A DNA stretch of 64,000 bases, from positions 3,644,001 through 3,708,000 of the forward strand of contig NC_013960.1 of NCBI RefSeq assembly GCF_000024725.1. Reading direction: 5' to 3'. The notes beneath the pieces were generated by a model that did no database searches, had not been told where the DNA came from, and worked only from the letters and a program-made list of their open reading frames with translations. The stretch's first letter is position 1, and every line of letters starts with the position of its first letter. This DNA comes from Nitrosococcus halophilus Nc 4. GTDB lineage: Bacteria; Pseudomonadota; Gammaproteobacteria; Nitrosococcales; Nitrosococcaceae. The translations under genes and the position numbers were made by a program. Positions 9,832 to 18,950 of the stretch are shown here, piece by piece.

Positions 9832-10317
9832 ATGAAAAAATCAATACTCGCTATTTCCGTTCTCATATTCGCCTTGGCTTTCCCTGTTATCTCCTTGGGA
9901 GGAGGAGACGATCATGGAAAATCTGATGAGCATCATAATCACGGGAAAAAACATTCGGGATACGCTCATATGGTGCTCTCAAAAGCTGAAAAGCTGAATC
10001 TCTCTAATGATCAATTAGGCAGTATCATGCGGATCCATCTAGACCATAAAAAAATCCGCAAAGAACTTATGAAAAAACTGCATAACAGTATGGTCGAGGC
10101 CCATAAAGGCTTGATGAACCCGAGCACCCAAGATAATGCCATACGCGCCGCTTCCAAAAACCACATCGATGCCTTAAACAAGATGGTAGACAATGCATTA
10201 AAAGAGCGCAGCGAAGTCAACAATGTGCTGACAAAAGAACAAAAAGATAAACTAATATCTATGAAAAAGGAACATAAAATGGAACATCATCATGATGAAG
10301 GTGGGCATGAAGAATAA
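9832..10317 (+). CDS. His-rich periplasmic protein of the Spy/CpxP (LTxxQ) type
   Basis: 161 residues with a clear signal peptide (about 1-22). Histidine-rich stretches lie just after it (DDHGKSDEHHNHGKKH) and at the very C-terminus (EHHHDEGGHEE). The middle is a long alpha-helical region with LNLSNDQLGSIMRIHLDHKK and LTKEQKDKLISM, the two LTxxQ-like motifs of Spy/CpxP periplasmic chaperones and metal-resistance proteins. It probably acts in the periplasm as a stress chaperone or metal buffer; the terminal His clusters favour binding of Cu, Ni or Zn. GGAGG lies eight bases before the ATG. The gene is monocistronic and ends at a strong terminator. Confidence 0.75.
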   Translation: MKKSILAISVLIFALAFPVISLGGGDDHGKSDEHHNHGKKHSGYAHMVLSKAEKLNLSNDQLGSIMRIHLDHKKIRKELMKKLHNSMVEAHKGLMNPSTQDNAIRAASKNHIDALNKMVDNALKERSEVNNVLTKEQKDKLISMKKEHKMEHHHDEGGHEE

Positions 10318-10340
10318 AATATCTTAAAATCAAATAATTA

Positions 10341-10375
10341 AACAAGGAACCCCGCTTCAGCGGGGTTCCTTGTTT
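10341..10375. terminator. Strong bidirectional intrinsic terminator
   Basis: AACAAGGAACCCCGC, loop TTCA, then GCGGGGTTCCTTGTT: a 15-bp perfect stem with T-rich ends in both directions. It sits between two convergent genes (His-rich periplasmic protein and porin) and should end both transcripts. Confidence 0.93.
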
Positions 10376-10403
10376 AAGAGCCCTTTTCTAAATTTTCCCG
10401 CCG

Positions 10404-11726
10404 CTAGAACTGTAATTGAGCGAAGGCCCAAAATTTAGAGATATCTTTATCTAGGCTGCCCCCATTACGGAGGGTGTTTTGAGTGTTATTATCTGCCATG
10501 TAGTCCGCATATTTCAGGCCTACCGTATAGTGCTTCATAAAAGTATACGTTGCCAACAAATCAATCTCACTGCCGTAGTCATAATCAAGATTATCTGACC
10601 AAAACTCATGATAGACCGCCATAAACTTGGCGCCAAAAGCGGTAGCACTCACGGTAAAATAAAGATCCTGAATACCGTCACGGGGGGTCTTCAAAAACTT
10701 ATCCGCCCACCCCTGGAAAGCATGGCCGGTGGCGAGTTGCGTCTGAAAACCGTAAGTACCATCCCCGCTTAGCCGCTCATAATCGACCTTGGCAGTCAGT
10801 ATTTTATAACTGCCACCTAGCTGCAAATGGATATAATCGGAATCGTTTGGCTCCCGATCATCTCCGGGATTCCGACGGCCATCGGCAAAATCACTTTGGT
10901 TAGCATATTCAGCTTGATACAGAACCCGAATATTCTCCGTCACCGGCGGTGCGCCATAAACCCGAGCACCAAAGGTTTTGGTGGAATCTAGTTCATCAAA
11001 ATCCACTCCCGGTTCATCCTCATTTTGATTGTCAATCAGATAACCATAAGCCTCCATTTTGGCGTGAGCTAGCCCCGTATATTGGGCATTGAAGAGATGA
11101 GTATTCATCTCGGTATCACTTCGAAGGGAGTTATCTTCACCGAAGATGCGGTTGCTGTTCCAGATGAAAGCGTAGCTTAAGGTCGTCTCGGGCAAAGACT
11201 GATTCGCCACTGAAAAGGCATCAAAAGTTTGCCAATTCTGCCGCCATAAAACAGTGCCAATAAAGCGGTGCAGGGGAGCCTTGCGATAGGTAATGATCTG
11301 CCGACCTGCCCTGAAAACAGTTTTATCAAGCCCCTGATAACTGAGATAGGCTTGATTAACTTCGGTATCTTCGGGATCAATCACTGCGGGGAATTGGGTT
11401 TTACCGTTCACACCATCAAAGAAGTCATCCCCCCCTAAATGCCTGACATCTTCAAGTTCAAGATAAGCGCCAAAATCATAGAATAACCCCGTACGGTACC
11501 CCAAAGCCGTCCGCAAGGTATTGGCATTGGCGTCCTTATTTTTATTTTCATCATCCACATGCTCGAAGCGATAACGGAGATAGAGAGTAGGCTTACCCCC
11601 TATAAGGGCTTGCCATAGGCTATCTTCCCCATAGACTGGAGTAGGGCTAATGAAACCTGCCGTGGCAACAATAAACATCAAAGCTTGAACAAAAGAGTAT
11701 AAGTATAAATTTCTCAATAGCTTCAT
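10404..11726 (-). CDS. Alginate-export-type outer-membrane porin
   Basis: 440 residues with an N-terminal signal segment (about 1-34, ending near PVYGED). The rest is a beta-barrel pattern of alternating residues with aromatic girdles (LYLRYRFEHVDDENKN, FRAGRQIITYRKAPLHRFIG, WRQNWQTFDAF) and a terminal phenylalanine typical of outer-membrane barrels. The opening YLRYRFEHVDD and the AGRQ-type strand resemble the alginate export (AlgE-like) porin family. The substrate is unknown; no alginate genes are nearby. The gene is monocistronic: it ends at the bidirectional terminator and is divergent from the sorbosone-dehydrogenase-like gene. Confidence 0.8.
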   Translation of the reverse strand: MKLLRNLYLYSFVQALMFIVATAGFISPTPVYGEDSLWQALIGGKPTLYLRYRFEHVDDENKNKDANANTLRTALGYRTGLFYDFGAYLELEDVRHLGGDDFFDGVNGKTQFPAVIDPEDTEVNQAYLSYQGLDKTVFRAGRQIITYRKAPLHRFIGTVLWRQNWQTFDAFSVANQSLPETTLSYAFIWNSNRIFGEDNSLRSDTEMNTHLFNAQYTGLAHAKMEAYGYLIDNQNEDEPGVDFDELDSTKTFGARVYGAPPVTENIRVLYQAEYANQSDFADGRRNPGDDREPNDSDYIHLQLGGSYKILTAKVDYERLSGDGTYGFQTQLATGHAFQGWADKFLKTPRDGIQDLYFTVSATAFGAKFMAVYHEFWSDNLDYDYGSEIDLLATYTFMKHYTVGLKYADYMADNNTQNTLRNGGSLDKDISKFWAFAQLQF

Positions 11727-11893
11727 TTTTCTATTCGTTATTGAAAAGTTTTCCAGGAAACAGAAATAATATTGAATTAAGGACTATATTTGCTTATTTT
11801 GTCGATCTGAGGCTGTATTTGGCCTGGTTAAGGATAAACAGTAGAGTCTGCCCCCCGCATCCTTTGGAATCAACATACCCCAAAAGGGTTATG

Positions 11894-11973
11894 GCGCTAA
11901 TCTAGAAACTGAAGGGGGTAGGCTAAGTGGATTAGCCTCCTACAATTAGCGCAACATTGACAAAGCGTTTCTA
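11894..11973. repeat. Nested inverted repeats in a divergent promoter region
   Basis: An outer pair GCGCTAAT (11894-11901) / ATTAGCGC (11945-11952) encloses an inner hairpin AGGCTAA (11920-11926), five-base loop, TTAGCCT (11932-11938). A third pair TAGAAAC (11903-11909) / GTTTCTA (11967-11973) straddles them. The elements end 40 bases before the ATG at 12014, which suits an operator or 5' leader structure. Confidence 0.45.
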
Positions 11974-12013
11974 AACTAAGGTGTATAGTTATCACCATCA
12001 TCAGGAGTGCTCT

Positions 12014-14008
12014 ATGCCTATCCGCTACTTGATCTTGACCCTGTTTTTTTTACTCAGTGGCCCTGTGTGTGTTGCGGGCCTGGCGCCGGTTATCCCGATT
12101 CCGGCGGATCCTACGGCCAGGCTCAAGGCGCCCCCAGGGTTCGAGGTGGAAGTTTATACCCGTGGCCTAGCGCCGGCTGGTGCGGAATTCTATCGCGGCC
12201 CCCGCTTTATGGCCTTTGACGAGGAAGGCAATCTCTACGTTTCTCTGGGATTGACTCACAATAAAGTCGTCATGCTGCCCAAGGAGGGCGTCCAAGAGGA
12301 AAACACTCTTTGTCTTGTTGCCGATGGCTTGAATGGGCCTCAAGGCCTGGCCTTTTTAGAAGGGGACCTGCTGGTCGCCAATCAAGATGGCATCATTCGC
12401 TTGCAGCAGGAGGACAAAGCCTGCCCTGCAACCCGCATGGAAACAGTCGTCAGCGGCCTTCCAGGTGGGGGAAGGCATCCGATGAAGACCCTCAAAGTGG
12501 GACCAGATGGACTGCTTTATGTCACTGCCGGCTCCTCATGCAATGTCTGCGTGGAAGAAGACCCACGGCAGGGCGGTATCCTCCGCTTTTATCCTGATGG
12601 CCGCCCGGCGGGCGCTGACGATCTCCCCGAGGGGGTCTATGCGACCGGCCTACGAAACGCCGAAGGCTTTGCTTGGCACCCAGAGACGGGCGCCCTCTAT
12701 GCCACCAATAATGGCTCGGATAATCGCGCAGCCACCGCTGGCGGCCCCCCCCGTGATGATCTCCCCCCTGAAGAGATTAATTTAGTTAAGGAAGGCGCCC
12801 ATTATGGGTGGCCCTACTGTTGGGGCGATCGGGTTCCGGATCCCAATTTTTCCGCTCCTGAGTCTGATTTCTGCCAGGGTACTGAACCTCCGGCCTTGAC
12901 CCTGTCTGCCCATGCTGCCCCCTTGGGGATGACTTTTTATACGGGGGATCAATTTCCCGCCGAATATCGGCATGATGCCTTTGTGGCTCTCCATGGCTCT
13001 TGGAACCGCAATCAAAGCTATGCCGGCTATAAAGTCATCCGGATTCACTTTGAAGACGGCAAACCCGTACGGGCGACAGACTTTATCACCGGCTGGCTAG
13101 ACCCTGCTCAGGGAGCTTGGGGTCGGCCTGTGGATGTTATCCAAGGACCTGAAGGGGCTCTTTATATTTCCGATGACCGGGGTGGCATGATCTATCGAGT
13201 CCGCTATCGGGGCGAAAACCCCATCCACAGCACAGTCACCGATTTAGTTAATCCTGAATCCGCCTTGACCGGTCCAGATGATCGAGTCTATGTCTCCCAA
13301 ATCGGTGAATTTGATGTAGATGGTGACGGTGTCATTACAGTTATTGGCAGCGATGGGGAACCCCAAATTTTTGCTAAAGGTTTGAACGATCCTAAGGGGT
13401 TGGCGGTATGGGACGATCAAATTTATGTCACGGATCGGACCCGTATTGTCCGGATTGGCCCGGATGGAATAAGCGAGGAGTTTGTCACCGCGGCTGCTTT
13501 CCCCCATCCGCCCCGTTTTCTCAATGATCTGGAATTTGGGCCCGATGGAACCCTCTATGTTTCTGACAGTGGGGATCTCAAAGGCCAAGGCGGCGCCATT
13601 TTTAAGATTTCCCCAAGTGGTCAAGTAGCTCTACTAGCGGACGGCGGATCAGCCGTCGAAATTAAAGGCCCCAATGGCCTCTTAATGGATGGCAAAAACC
13701 ATCTATTAATGGTGGATTTTGTGACCGGCGAACTTTACCGAATAGCGCTTAAGACGGGGAGCTTAGAACGCATTAACGGCGGTTTCGGGGGCGGCGATGG
13801 CCTGGTCCAAGATACCCAAGGACGGCTCTATGTGAGTGATTATAAAAACGGAAAAGTATTTATGCTGGACTCCCCTACAGCCACTCCCCGTTTACTTAGC
13901 GATCAATTCCAGGCTGCTGCGGACATGGGTCTAGCCCCGGATGGGAACCATCTAGTGGTGCCGGATATGAAAGCTGGACGACTGATATGGCTGCCATTAC
14001 CCCACTGA
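12014..14008 (+). CDS. Secreted glucose/sorbosone-dehydrogenase-like double beta-propeller protein
   Basis: 664 residues. A signal peptide (about 1-21, ending PVCVAG) precedes a GSDH/sorbosone-dehydrogenase-type propeller (about 35-400). It shows FMAFDEEGNLYVSLG, GLRNAEGFAWHPETGALYATNNG and the late-blade motif AFVALHGSWNRNQ. A second set of NHL/SMP-30-like blades follows (about 410-664: GPDDRVYVSQIG, DPKGLAVWDDQIYVTD, FGPDGTLYVSDSGD). The first part places it among putative quinoprotein or Ca-binding sugar dehydrogenases of the periplasm; the substrate is unknown. ATG 12014 has CAGGAG seven to eight bases upstream and gives a proper signal peptide, unlike the GTG at 11981. Confidence 0.85.
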   Translation: MPIRYLILTLFFLLSGPVCVAGLAPVIPIPADPTARLKAPPGFEVEVYTRGLAPAGAEFYRGPRFMAFDEEGNLYVSLGLTHNKVVMLPKEGVQEENTLCLVADGLNGPQGLAFLEGDLLVANQDGIIRLQQEDKACPATRMETVVSGLPGGGRHPMKTLKVGPDGLLYVTAGSSCNVCVEEDPRQGGILRFYPDGRPAGADDLPEGVYATGLRNAEGFAWHPETGALYATNNGSDNRAATAGGPPRDDLPPEEINLVKEGAHYGWPYCWGDRVPDPNFSAPESDFCQGTEPPALTLSAHAAPLGMTFYTGDQFPAEYRHDAFVALHGSWNRNQSYAGYKVIRIHFEDGKPVRATDFITGWLDPAQGAWGRPVDVIQGPEGALYISDDRGGMIYRVRYRGENPIHSTVTDLVNPESALTGPDDRVYVSQIGEFDVDGDGVITVIGSDGEPQIFAKGLNDPKGLAVWDDQIYVTDRTRIVRIGPDGISEEFVTAAAFPHPPRFLNDLEFGPDGTLYVSDSGDLKGQGGAIFKISPSGQVALLADGGSAVEIKGPNGLLMDGKNHLLMVDFVTGELYRIALKTGSLERINGGFGGGDGLVQDTQGRLYVSDYKNGKVFMLDSPTATPRLLSDQFQAAADMGLAPDGNHLVVPDMKAGRLIWLPLPH

Positions 14009-14026
14009 TATCCCCGTTTAGTTCCC

Positions 14027-14878
14027 TTGTGGTCGCAAAATCTTGGCGCCACAGAGCAGCGAGTGCTGACAGTCTCTAATACCGAGGGGGGGCTTATTGC
14101 AAGTCTCCCTATCGGCATTGCCTCCGAGGATCCAGAGCAGAGAGATGCTGCCCGCCGATTAGCTCACCGGCTGGGTCTTCCCCTCCTTACTTCTCCCCTT
14201 GACCGGTCTACTATCGCCCTGGTCCTAACTGCCCAACGATTGGAAATACGCCACCCTGGCCTGGGATCTCCCCTCTTTGTAGACTTTGTCAAAGGGGCCA
14301 TGGGTTACCGTCGCCGCCGAGGAGAAGGACGTCAACAACCGCTGGCCCGAGCTATCGGCCTCAAGGGAAACATTTGCCCTACCGTACTAGATGCGACCGC
14401 CGGCCTAGGCCGGGATGCCTTTGTCCTTGCTTCATTAGGTTGCCAAGTGCTCCTGCTAGAACAATCACCCATCGTCGGGGCGTTGTTGGAAGATGGTCTG
14501 GAGCGCGCACGCCAAGCACCTGAAAGCGCGCCAGTAGTGGCCCGAATGGCATTCATTCAAGCAAACGCCATAGATTGGATGGCCAAACTCAGCACCCGGG
14601 ATCTTCCTGAGGTGGTCTACCTCGATCCCATGTACCCTGAACGCACTAAAAGCGCCTTGGTTAAGAAGGAAATGCGTCTGCTGCGAACCCTGGTAGGCGA
14701 CGGTGAAAATGCCCCCTTACTCCTTGAAGCCGCGCTGAAATGTGCGCGGCAGCGGGTCGTTGTCAAGCGTCCTCGCCTAGCCCCTACCGTGGCAGGCTTA
14801 AAACCAGACTTTGCTATTGAGAGCAAAAATACCCGGTTTGACGTCTACCTCCTTCGTAAGCGCTCAAAAAACCCTTAA
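14027..14878 (+). CDS. rsmJ: 16S rRNA (guanine-1516-N2) methyltransferase RsmJ
   Basis: About 283 residues, matching the RsmJ (YhiQ) family throughout: FVDFVKGAMGYRRRRGEGRQQPLARAIG is cut here into FVDFVKGAMGYRRR and ARAIGLKG, followed by the SAM site DATAGLGRDAFVLASLG and the catalytic-type YLDPMYP, then KSALVKKEMR and VVVKRP. It methylates G1516 of 16S rRNA using S-adenosylmethionine. The start is uncertain: TTG 14027 and GTG 14063 are both in frame without a clear ribosome site, and the recognisable family homology begins after the latter. It follows the propeller gene by 18 bases, probably by chance. Confidence 0.93.
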   Translation: MWSQNLGATEQRVLTVSNTEGGLIASLPIGIASEDPEQRDAARRLAHRLGLPLLTSPLDRSTIALVLTAQRLEIRHPGLGSPLFVDFVKGAMGYRRRRGEGRQQPLARAIGLKGNICPTVLDATAGLGRDAFVLASLGCQVLLLEQSPIVGALLEDGLERARQAPESAPVVARMAFIQANAIDWMAKLSTRDLPEVVYLDPMYPERTKSALVKKEMRLLRTLVGDGENAPLLLEAALKCARQRVVVKRPRLAPTVAGLKPDFAIESKNTRFDVYLLRKRSKNP

Positions 14879-14938
14879 ATTTATAGTCTAATCACCTGAT
14901 TTGCTCCCCATTAATAGATATAGATAAGGAGAAACTGT

Positions 14939-14947
14939 TGCTATAAT
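14939..14947 (+). promoter_or_regulatory. Extended -10 promoter for the DUF4389 gene
   Basis: TGC-TATAAT (14939-14947) is a perfect extended -10 element, 45 bases before the ATG at 14993. An 8-bp inverted repeat CCCCATTA (14906-14913) / TAATGGGG (14944-14951) overlaps it and could be an operator. Confidence 0.5.
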
Positions 14948-14992
14948 GGGGGTTGAAAGAATCTTAAAAACAATACTGACGGGAGCCTGCTT

Positions 14993-15451
14993 ATGACCCA
15001 TCAAGAAGATCATCATATTGCTCAAAACTTAAAAAATCCGACCTTCTGGAAACGCTTCCTATTCATGATGCTATTTGTCGTTGCCTATACCTTTGCCGAG
15101 TTTGCGGTGTGGGCAGCCATCATATTTCTCATTTTTTATAACCTGTTCACCGGGGGGAGCAATGAGCGGGCCGTCACATTTGGCAGGCAAGCCTCAGCCT
15201 ATATCTATCATCTGTTGCTCTATTTGACCTATAACACTGAGGAGCGGCCGTTTCCCTTCTCCGATTGGCCCAAACCAGAAAGCATGCCGACAGGACTGGG
15301 ACGCCCTCTTACCTCTAAGCCTGGAGAACCTGCTACAGGAAACCCTCCTTCGCCATCAGCGGATCCAGCTGGAGGGACCACTCAATCAGCACCTGAAGCA
15401 GCCAAAGCGAACCCGACCTCTAGCAGCGAAGAAGCTTCCCAAGCAGAATAG
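14993..15451 (+). CDS. DUF4389 membrane protein
   Basis: 152 residues. The N-terminal half (about 10-90) matches the DUF4389 pattern: NPTFWKRFLFMMLFVVAYTF, a membrane segment (about 20-55), then a conserved stretch ending in YLTYNTEERPFPFSDWP. The last 55 residues are low-complexity, rich in Pro, Ser, Ala and Thr. The function of the family is unknown. GGGAG lies about nine bases before the ATG. The cutA-dsbD-tlpA run follows, but the extended -10 element upstream suggests the gene has its own promoter. Confidence 0.8.
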   Translation: MTHQEDHHIAQNLKNPTFWKRFLFMMLFVVAYTFAEFAVWAAIIFLIFYNLFTGGSNERAVTFGRQASAYIYHLLLYLTYNTEERPFPFSDWPKPESMPTGLGRPLTSKPGEPATGNPPSPSADPAGGTTQSAPEAAKANPTSSSEEASQAE

Positions 15452-15491
15452 GATCCCTTTAATTTCCCACCCATTTGAAAAAACATGGATC

Positions 15492-15833
15492 ATGCATAAT
15501 CCTGGCGATACCCCTTACCAACTCATTTTCTGTACCTGCCCCGACCAAGAGGTGGCCAAGAAGCTCGCGGCTTTGCTGGTGGAAAACCGGCATGCCGCCT
15601 GTGCGAATATTGTCCCGGGATTGACTTCAGTGTACCGTTGGCAGGGAAAAATCGAAACCGACAGTGAATGCTTACTATTGATTAAGTCCCGCGCTGATCA
15701 TTATTCAGCAGTAGAGCAGATTATCAGGGAACAGCACCCCTATGAACTTCCCGAAATCATCGCTGTCACTATCGGCAGCGGCCTGGATGGCTATTTGCGT
15801 TGGATAGACGAAGAGTTACCCCAGCAATCATGA
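15492..15833 (+). CDS. cutA: Divalent-cation tolerance protein CutA
   Basis: 113 residues covering the whole CutA1 fold. It includes FCTCPDQEVAKKLAALLVENR, split here as FCTCPDQEVAKKLA and LVENRHAACANIVPGLTS, then YRWQGKIETDSECLLLIKS and the C-terminal HPYELPEIIAV. CutA forms a very stable trimer with a ferredoxin-like fold that binds copper; its cellular role is still debated. Its TGA stop overlaps the ATG of dsbD (ATGA). The cutA-dsbD order is also seen in E. coli, which supports both assignments. Confidence 0.95.
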   Translation: MHNPGDTPYQLIFCTCPDQEVAKKLAALLVENRHAACANIVPGLTSVYRWQGKIETDSECLLLIKSRADHYSAVEQIIREQHPYELPEIIAVTIGSGLDGYLRWIDEELPQQS

Positions 15834-17713
15834 GAATATTCCTTGCTTTCACTTTAATGCTACTCACCGGTACTTCAGCCACTGCCGGTCTGCTAGACCG
15901 GTTAGGGTTTGGTGAAACCGAGAAGCCTCCCCTGCTGAAGGTTGACCAAGCTTTTATCTATGACGCTGCGGTGGAAGATGGTAACACCCTAATGGCACGG
16001 GTGAATATCGTCGAGGGCTACTACCTCTACCGGGACAAGTTCGCCTTTCAGATCCTTGACGCGCCGGGAGTGAGTGTCTCCGCGGTGAAACTGCCGCCTG
16101 GCAAGGCCAAAGAGGATCAATTTTTCGGTTCTACAGAAGTTTATGAGGGCAAAACCGAGGTCCAAATTCCCATCAGTCTAAGCCGTCAAGGCACAGCGGC
16201 CGAAACAGTGACCTTGGAAGCATCCTTGCAAGGATGTTCCGAAATTCACGGGATTTGCTACCCTCCGACGACTCAGAAAATCAGCTTGGAGTTGCCTCCG
16301 CCTTCCGCCGGCGGAGTGAGTCCCATAGCCACAGACCCGGGGGCGGCAGCAGGGAAAACCCCGGATATTTCCCTTCCTTCCCAAGACCGCATTGTCCAGG
16401 CCCTATTTAATGACCAGAGTTGGCTTACCCTGGCCGCCTTTTTTGGTTTTGGACTATTATTAGCGTTCACCCCTTGCGTTTTTCCCATGATTCCTATTTT
16501 GTCAGGAATCATTGTCGGTCAAGGCAAAAACATCACCACCCAGCGCAGCTTTATGCTGTCCCTCATGTATGTCCTTGCCATGGCATTAACCTATACCGTG
16601 GCGGGCATTGTCGCCGGACTGGTGGGAGAAAACCTGCAGGCCACCTTCCAACATCCCGGTATCCTGGTAGGCGCCAGTTTGGTCTTTGTGCTGCTGGCCC
16701 TTTCCATGTTTGATTTATACCACTTCCAGCTGCCTACACGCTTACAGAATCGGCTATTTCATATCAGCCAGAACCAGAAAGGGGGCACTCTGTTAGGGGC
16801 AGGGCTCATGGGCTTATTTTCGGCCCTTATTGTCGGCCCCTGTGTCGCCCCCCCTTTAGCAGGTGCCTTGATCTATATCGGAGAGAGCGGGGATGCCCTA
16901 TTAGGAGGATCTGCCCTCTTTGCCTTGAGTATGGGCATGGGCACTCCCTTGCTAGTTTTTGGCACTTCAGCAGGCAAGCTTTTACCTCGTGCCGGTGGCT
17001 GGATGCAACCGGTTAAGTATCTCTTTGGAGTCTTGTTACTTGCCGTTGCCATCTGGCTGCTCTCACGCATTCTCCCCCACTCCGTCATCATGCTCCTGTG
17101 GGGAGCTCTATTTATTATCTCCGCCGTCTATCTCGGCGCCTTGGAGACACTAGGAGCCGATAGCATAGGCTGGAGCAAGTTGTGGAAGGGAACCGGGCTG
17201 ATTTCCTTAGTTTATGGGATCCTGCTCATTGTAGGCGCTGCCAGCGGCAGCGGCACCGAGTGGCAACCCCTACGGGGATTGACGGTAGCCCGCTCCGCCG
17301 ATACTCCAACCGCCGAGAGCCTAAATTTCCGCTCTGTAAAAGGACCCGAGGGTCTGCAACTTGCTCTCCAGGAAGCGGGAGATCGCTTGGTTATGTTAGA
17401 CTTCTACGCGGATTGGTGTGTGGATTGTAAGCGGATGGAAGTCACCACCTTCAGCGATCCCGCAGTGAGGAATGCACTCCGCAATACCGTATTATTGCAA
17501 ACTGATGTAACCGCTTACGACGCAAAAGATAAGGCGTTGCTTAATCAATTTTCTCTTTATGGTCCTCCCTCAGTGCTATTTTTTGGGCCGGATGGCACGG
17601 AGCTTAAGCGGGTACGGCTCATTGGCGAAGCCTCGCCAAAAGAATTCCTCAAACACTTGCAGCAAGTCAATGCTTTGCTGGCACAGCAAACACCAAAGGG
17701 GGCACGATCTTGA
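15830..17713 (+). CDS. dsbD: Thiol:disulfide interchange protein DsbD
   Basis: 627 residues with the three DsbD parts. After a signal peptide (1-19), the periplasmic N-terminal domain has C136 and C143 (GCSEIHGICYPP). The membrane domain (about 200-480) has C216 (FTPCVFPM) and C338 (VGPCVAPP). The C-terminal thioredoxin domain has the WCVDC site (C530, C533). It passes electrons from cytoplasmic thioredoxin to periplasmic partners such as DsbC and cytochrome-maturation proteins. The start is ATG 15830, overlapping the cutA stop and giving a normal signal peptide. A TlpA-type thioredoxin gene starts at its stop codon, so the two probably act in the same periplasmic reducing pathway. Confidence 0.96.
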   Translation: MRIFLAFTLMLLTGTSATAGLLDRLGFGETEKPPLLKVDQAFIYDAAVEDGNTLMARVNIVEGYYLYRDKFAFQILDAPGVSVSAVKLPPGKAKEDQFFGSTEVYEGKTEVQIPISLSRQGTAAETVTLEASLQGCSEIHGICYPPTTQKISLELPPPSAGGVSPIATDPGAAAGKTPDISLPSQDRIVQALFNDQSWLTLAAFFGFGLLLAFTPCVFPMIPILSGIIVGQGKNITTQRSFMLSLMYVLAMALTYTVAGIVAGLVGENLQATFQHPGILVGASLVFVLLALSMFDLYHFQLPTRLQNRLFHISQNQKGGTLLGAGLMGLFSALIVGPCVAPPLAGALIYIGESGDALLGGSALFALSMGMGTPLLVFGTSAGKLLPRAGGWMQPVKYLFGVLLLAVAIWLLSRILPHSVIMLLWGALFIISAVYLGALETLGADSIGWSKLWKGTGLISLVYGILLIVGAASGSGTEWQPLRGLTVARSADTPTAESLNFRSVKGPEGLQLALQEAGDRLVMLDFYADWCVDCKRMEVTTFSDPAVRNALRNTVLLQTDVTAYDAKDKALLNQFSLYGPPSVLFFGPDGTELKRVRLIGEASPKEFLKHLQQVNALLAQQTPKGARS

Positions 17714-18231
17714 ATAAAATTATCCGCTGGCCTTTAATTCTTGCCGCTGCCGTGCTAGCCAGTATCGGGGGGTATGCCCTATACCAAGCACAGCAAGACA
17801 ATTATCCCACCACGGGGCCGCTCCGGCCCGTGTTCCAACTCCCTGATGTCAACGGGGTAGAACATGATATCCGGGAATGGGATGGCAAGGTGCTGGTGAT
17901 AAACTTTTGGGCGACCTGGTGTCCACCGTGCCTAAAAGAAATTCCCGAATTCATTGAATTGCAAAAATCGCTAGGGGGAAAGGGCCTCCAGTTCATCGGA
18001 GTCGCTATCGACACGCCGGATAAAGTCAAAGCATTTATCGAGAAACATGGTATCAACTATCCCATCCTAGTGAGCCAGGAAAAAGGCACCTTGGTCACTA
18101 CCGATTATGGTAACGATTTAGGTGTCCTCCCCTATACTGCCTTTATTAACCGCGCGGGCCAGATTACTTATACCCATGCAGGAGCCTTAGACAAAGAAAC
18201 TACGAAAAACTTTATCTTGCCACTGCTATAG
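17710..18231 (+). CDS. TlpA-family membrane-anchored thioredoxin
   Basis: 173 residues with an N-terminal membrane anchor (about 7-25) and a periplasmic thioredoxin fold of the TlpA/ResA type. The active site is WCPPC (C71, C74) within VINFWATWCPPCLKE, and the cis-proline region is GVLPYTAFI. It is expected to reduce periplasmic disulfides, for example on apocytochrome c or copper-handling proteins, and could take electrons from DsbD encoded just before. The TTG start at 17710 overlaps the dsbD stop (TTGA) and has an AGGGGG ribosome site about eight bases upstream, which suggests coupled translation. Confidence 0.92.
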   Translation: MNKIIRWPLILAAAVLASIGGYALYQAQQDNYPTTGPLRPVFQLPDVNGVEHDIREWDGKVLVINFWATWCPPCLKEIPEFIELQKSLGGKGLQFIGVAIDTPDKVKAFIEKHGINYPILVSQEKGTLVTTDYGNDLGVLPYTAFINRAGQITYTHAGALDKETTKNFILPLL

Positions 18232-18452
18232 CCGAAGGACATTGCCCTCAGCAAGGTACCGTTAGCTCTAAGTTCCGCTTATCGGTGGGTTTTTAGGGAC
18301 AGGGGGAATAGGGGGAGCATCTCGATTATCGGTCCCAAATCGCCAATATCTAGACATTTACCTGCAAAAAGTGCACAATTCGCGGCAAATTAATAATCTG
18401 CCTAGGGAAAATAGTGTGCTGCTGACCCCATTAACCCAATCATATCCAGATT

Positions 18453-18896
18453 ATGGCGAAGCTACTGGTCATCCACGGCCCTAATCTTAACTTACTGGGC
18501 ACTCGGGAACCAAAACACTATGGCTCCACGACCTTGGAAGCTATTAATGCCCGCCTGGAGCAGCAGGCGCTCCAAGCAGGCCATTGCTTAACCTGCTTCC
18601 AGGCCAATGGGGAGCATGTTCTTATCGAGCGCGTCCAGTCGACCGTTCACGAGGACATCCATTTTATTATTATTAACCCGGCGGCGTTTACCCATACCAG
18701 CATCGCCTTGCGGGACGCCCTAGCCGCTGTAGCGATACCTTTTATTGAAGTGCATTTATCAAATATCCACGGGCGAGAAGCATTTCGTCGTCATTCCTAT
18801 TTCTCTGATATTGCCGAAGGGGTTATCAGTGGGTTGGGACCTATGGGCTATGAATTGGCTTTACAAGCAGCGCTCGCGCGGCTCTTACCTCCTTAA
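18453..18896 (+). CDS. aroQ: Type II 3-dehydroquinate dehydratase
   Basis: 147 residues matching AroQ along its length: [16 protein letters not shown] (active-site loop with the catalytic Arg/Tyr), [31 protein letters not shown] and [18 protein letters not shown] with the catalytic His. It dehydrates 3-dehydroquinate to 3-dehydroshikimate in the shikimate pathway and normally forms dodecamers. It begins the aroQ-accB-accC run found in many gammaproteobacteria. The 221 bases upstream hold no recognisable element apart from a weak hairpin near 18285. Confidence 0.96.
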   Translation: MAKLLVIHGPNLNLLGTREPKHYGSTTLEAINARLEQQALQAGHCLTCFQANGEHVLIERVQSTVHEDIHFIIINPAAFTHTSIALRDALAAVAIPFIEVHLSNIHGREAFRRHSYFSDIAEGVISGLGPMGYELALQAALARLLPP

Positions 18897-18950
18897 AGCC
18901 CAGTACTTCTGCTGATTAACGGTGTTTTTGCTGATTTAGACGAGACATTT

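Noticed and set aside
18275-18300. An intrinsic terminator after the tlpA-type gene.
   Set aside because: The stem is only about three GC pairs before the T-run, too weak to support.
18600-18632. An altered active-site loop in AroQ ([11 protein letters not shown]).
   Set aside because: It matches the FQANGEE-type loop of other gammaproteobacterial type II dehydroquinases and is not unusual.
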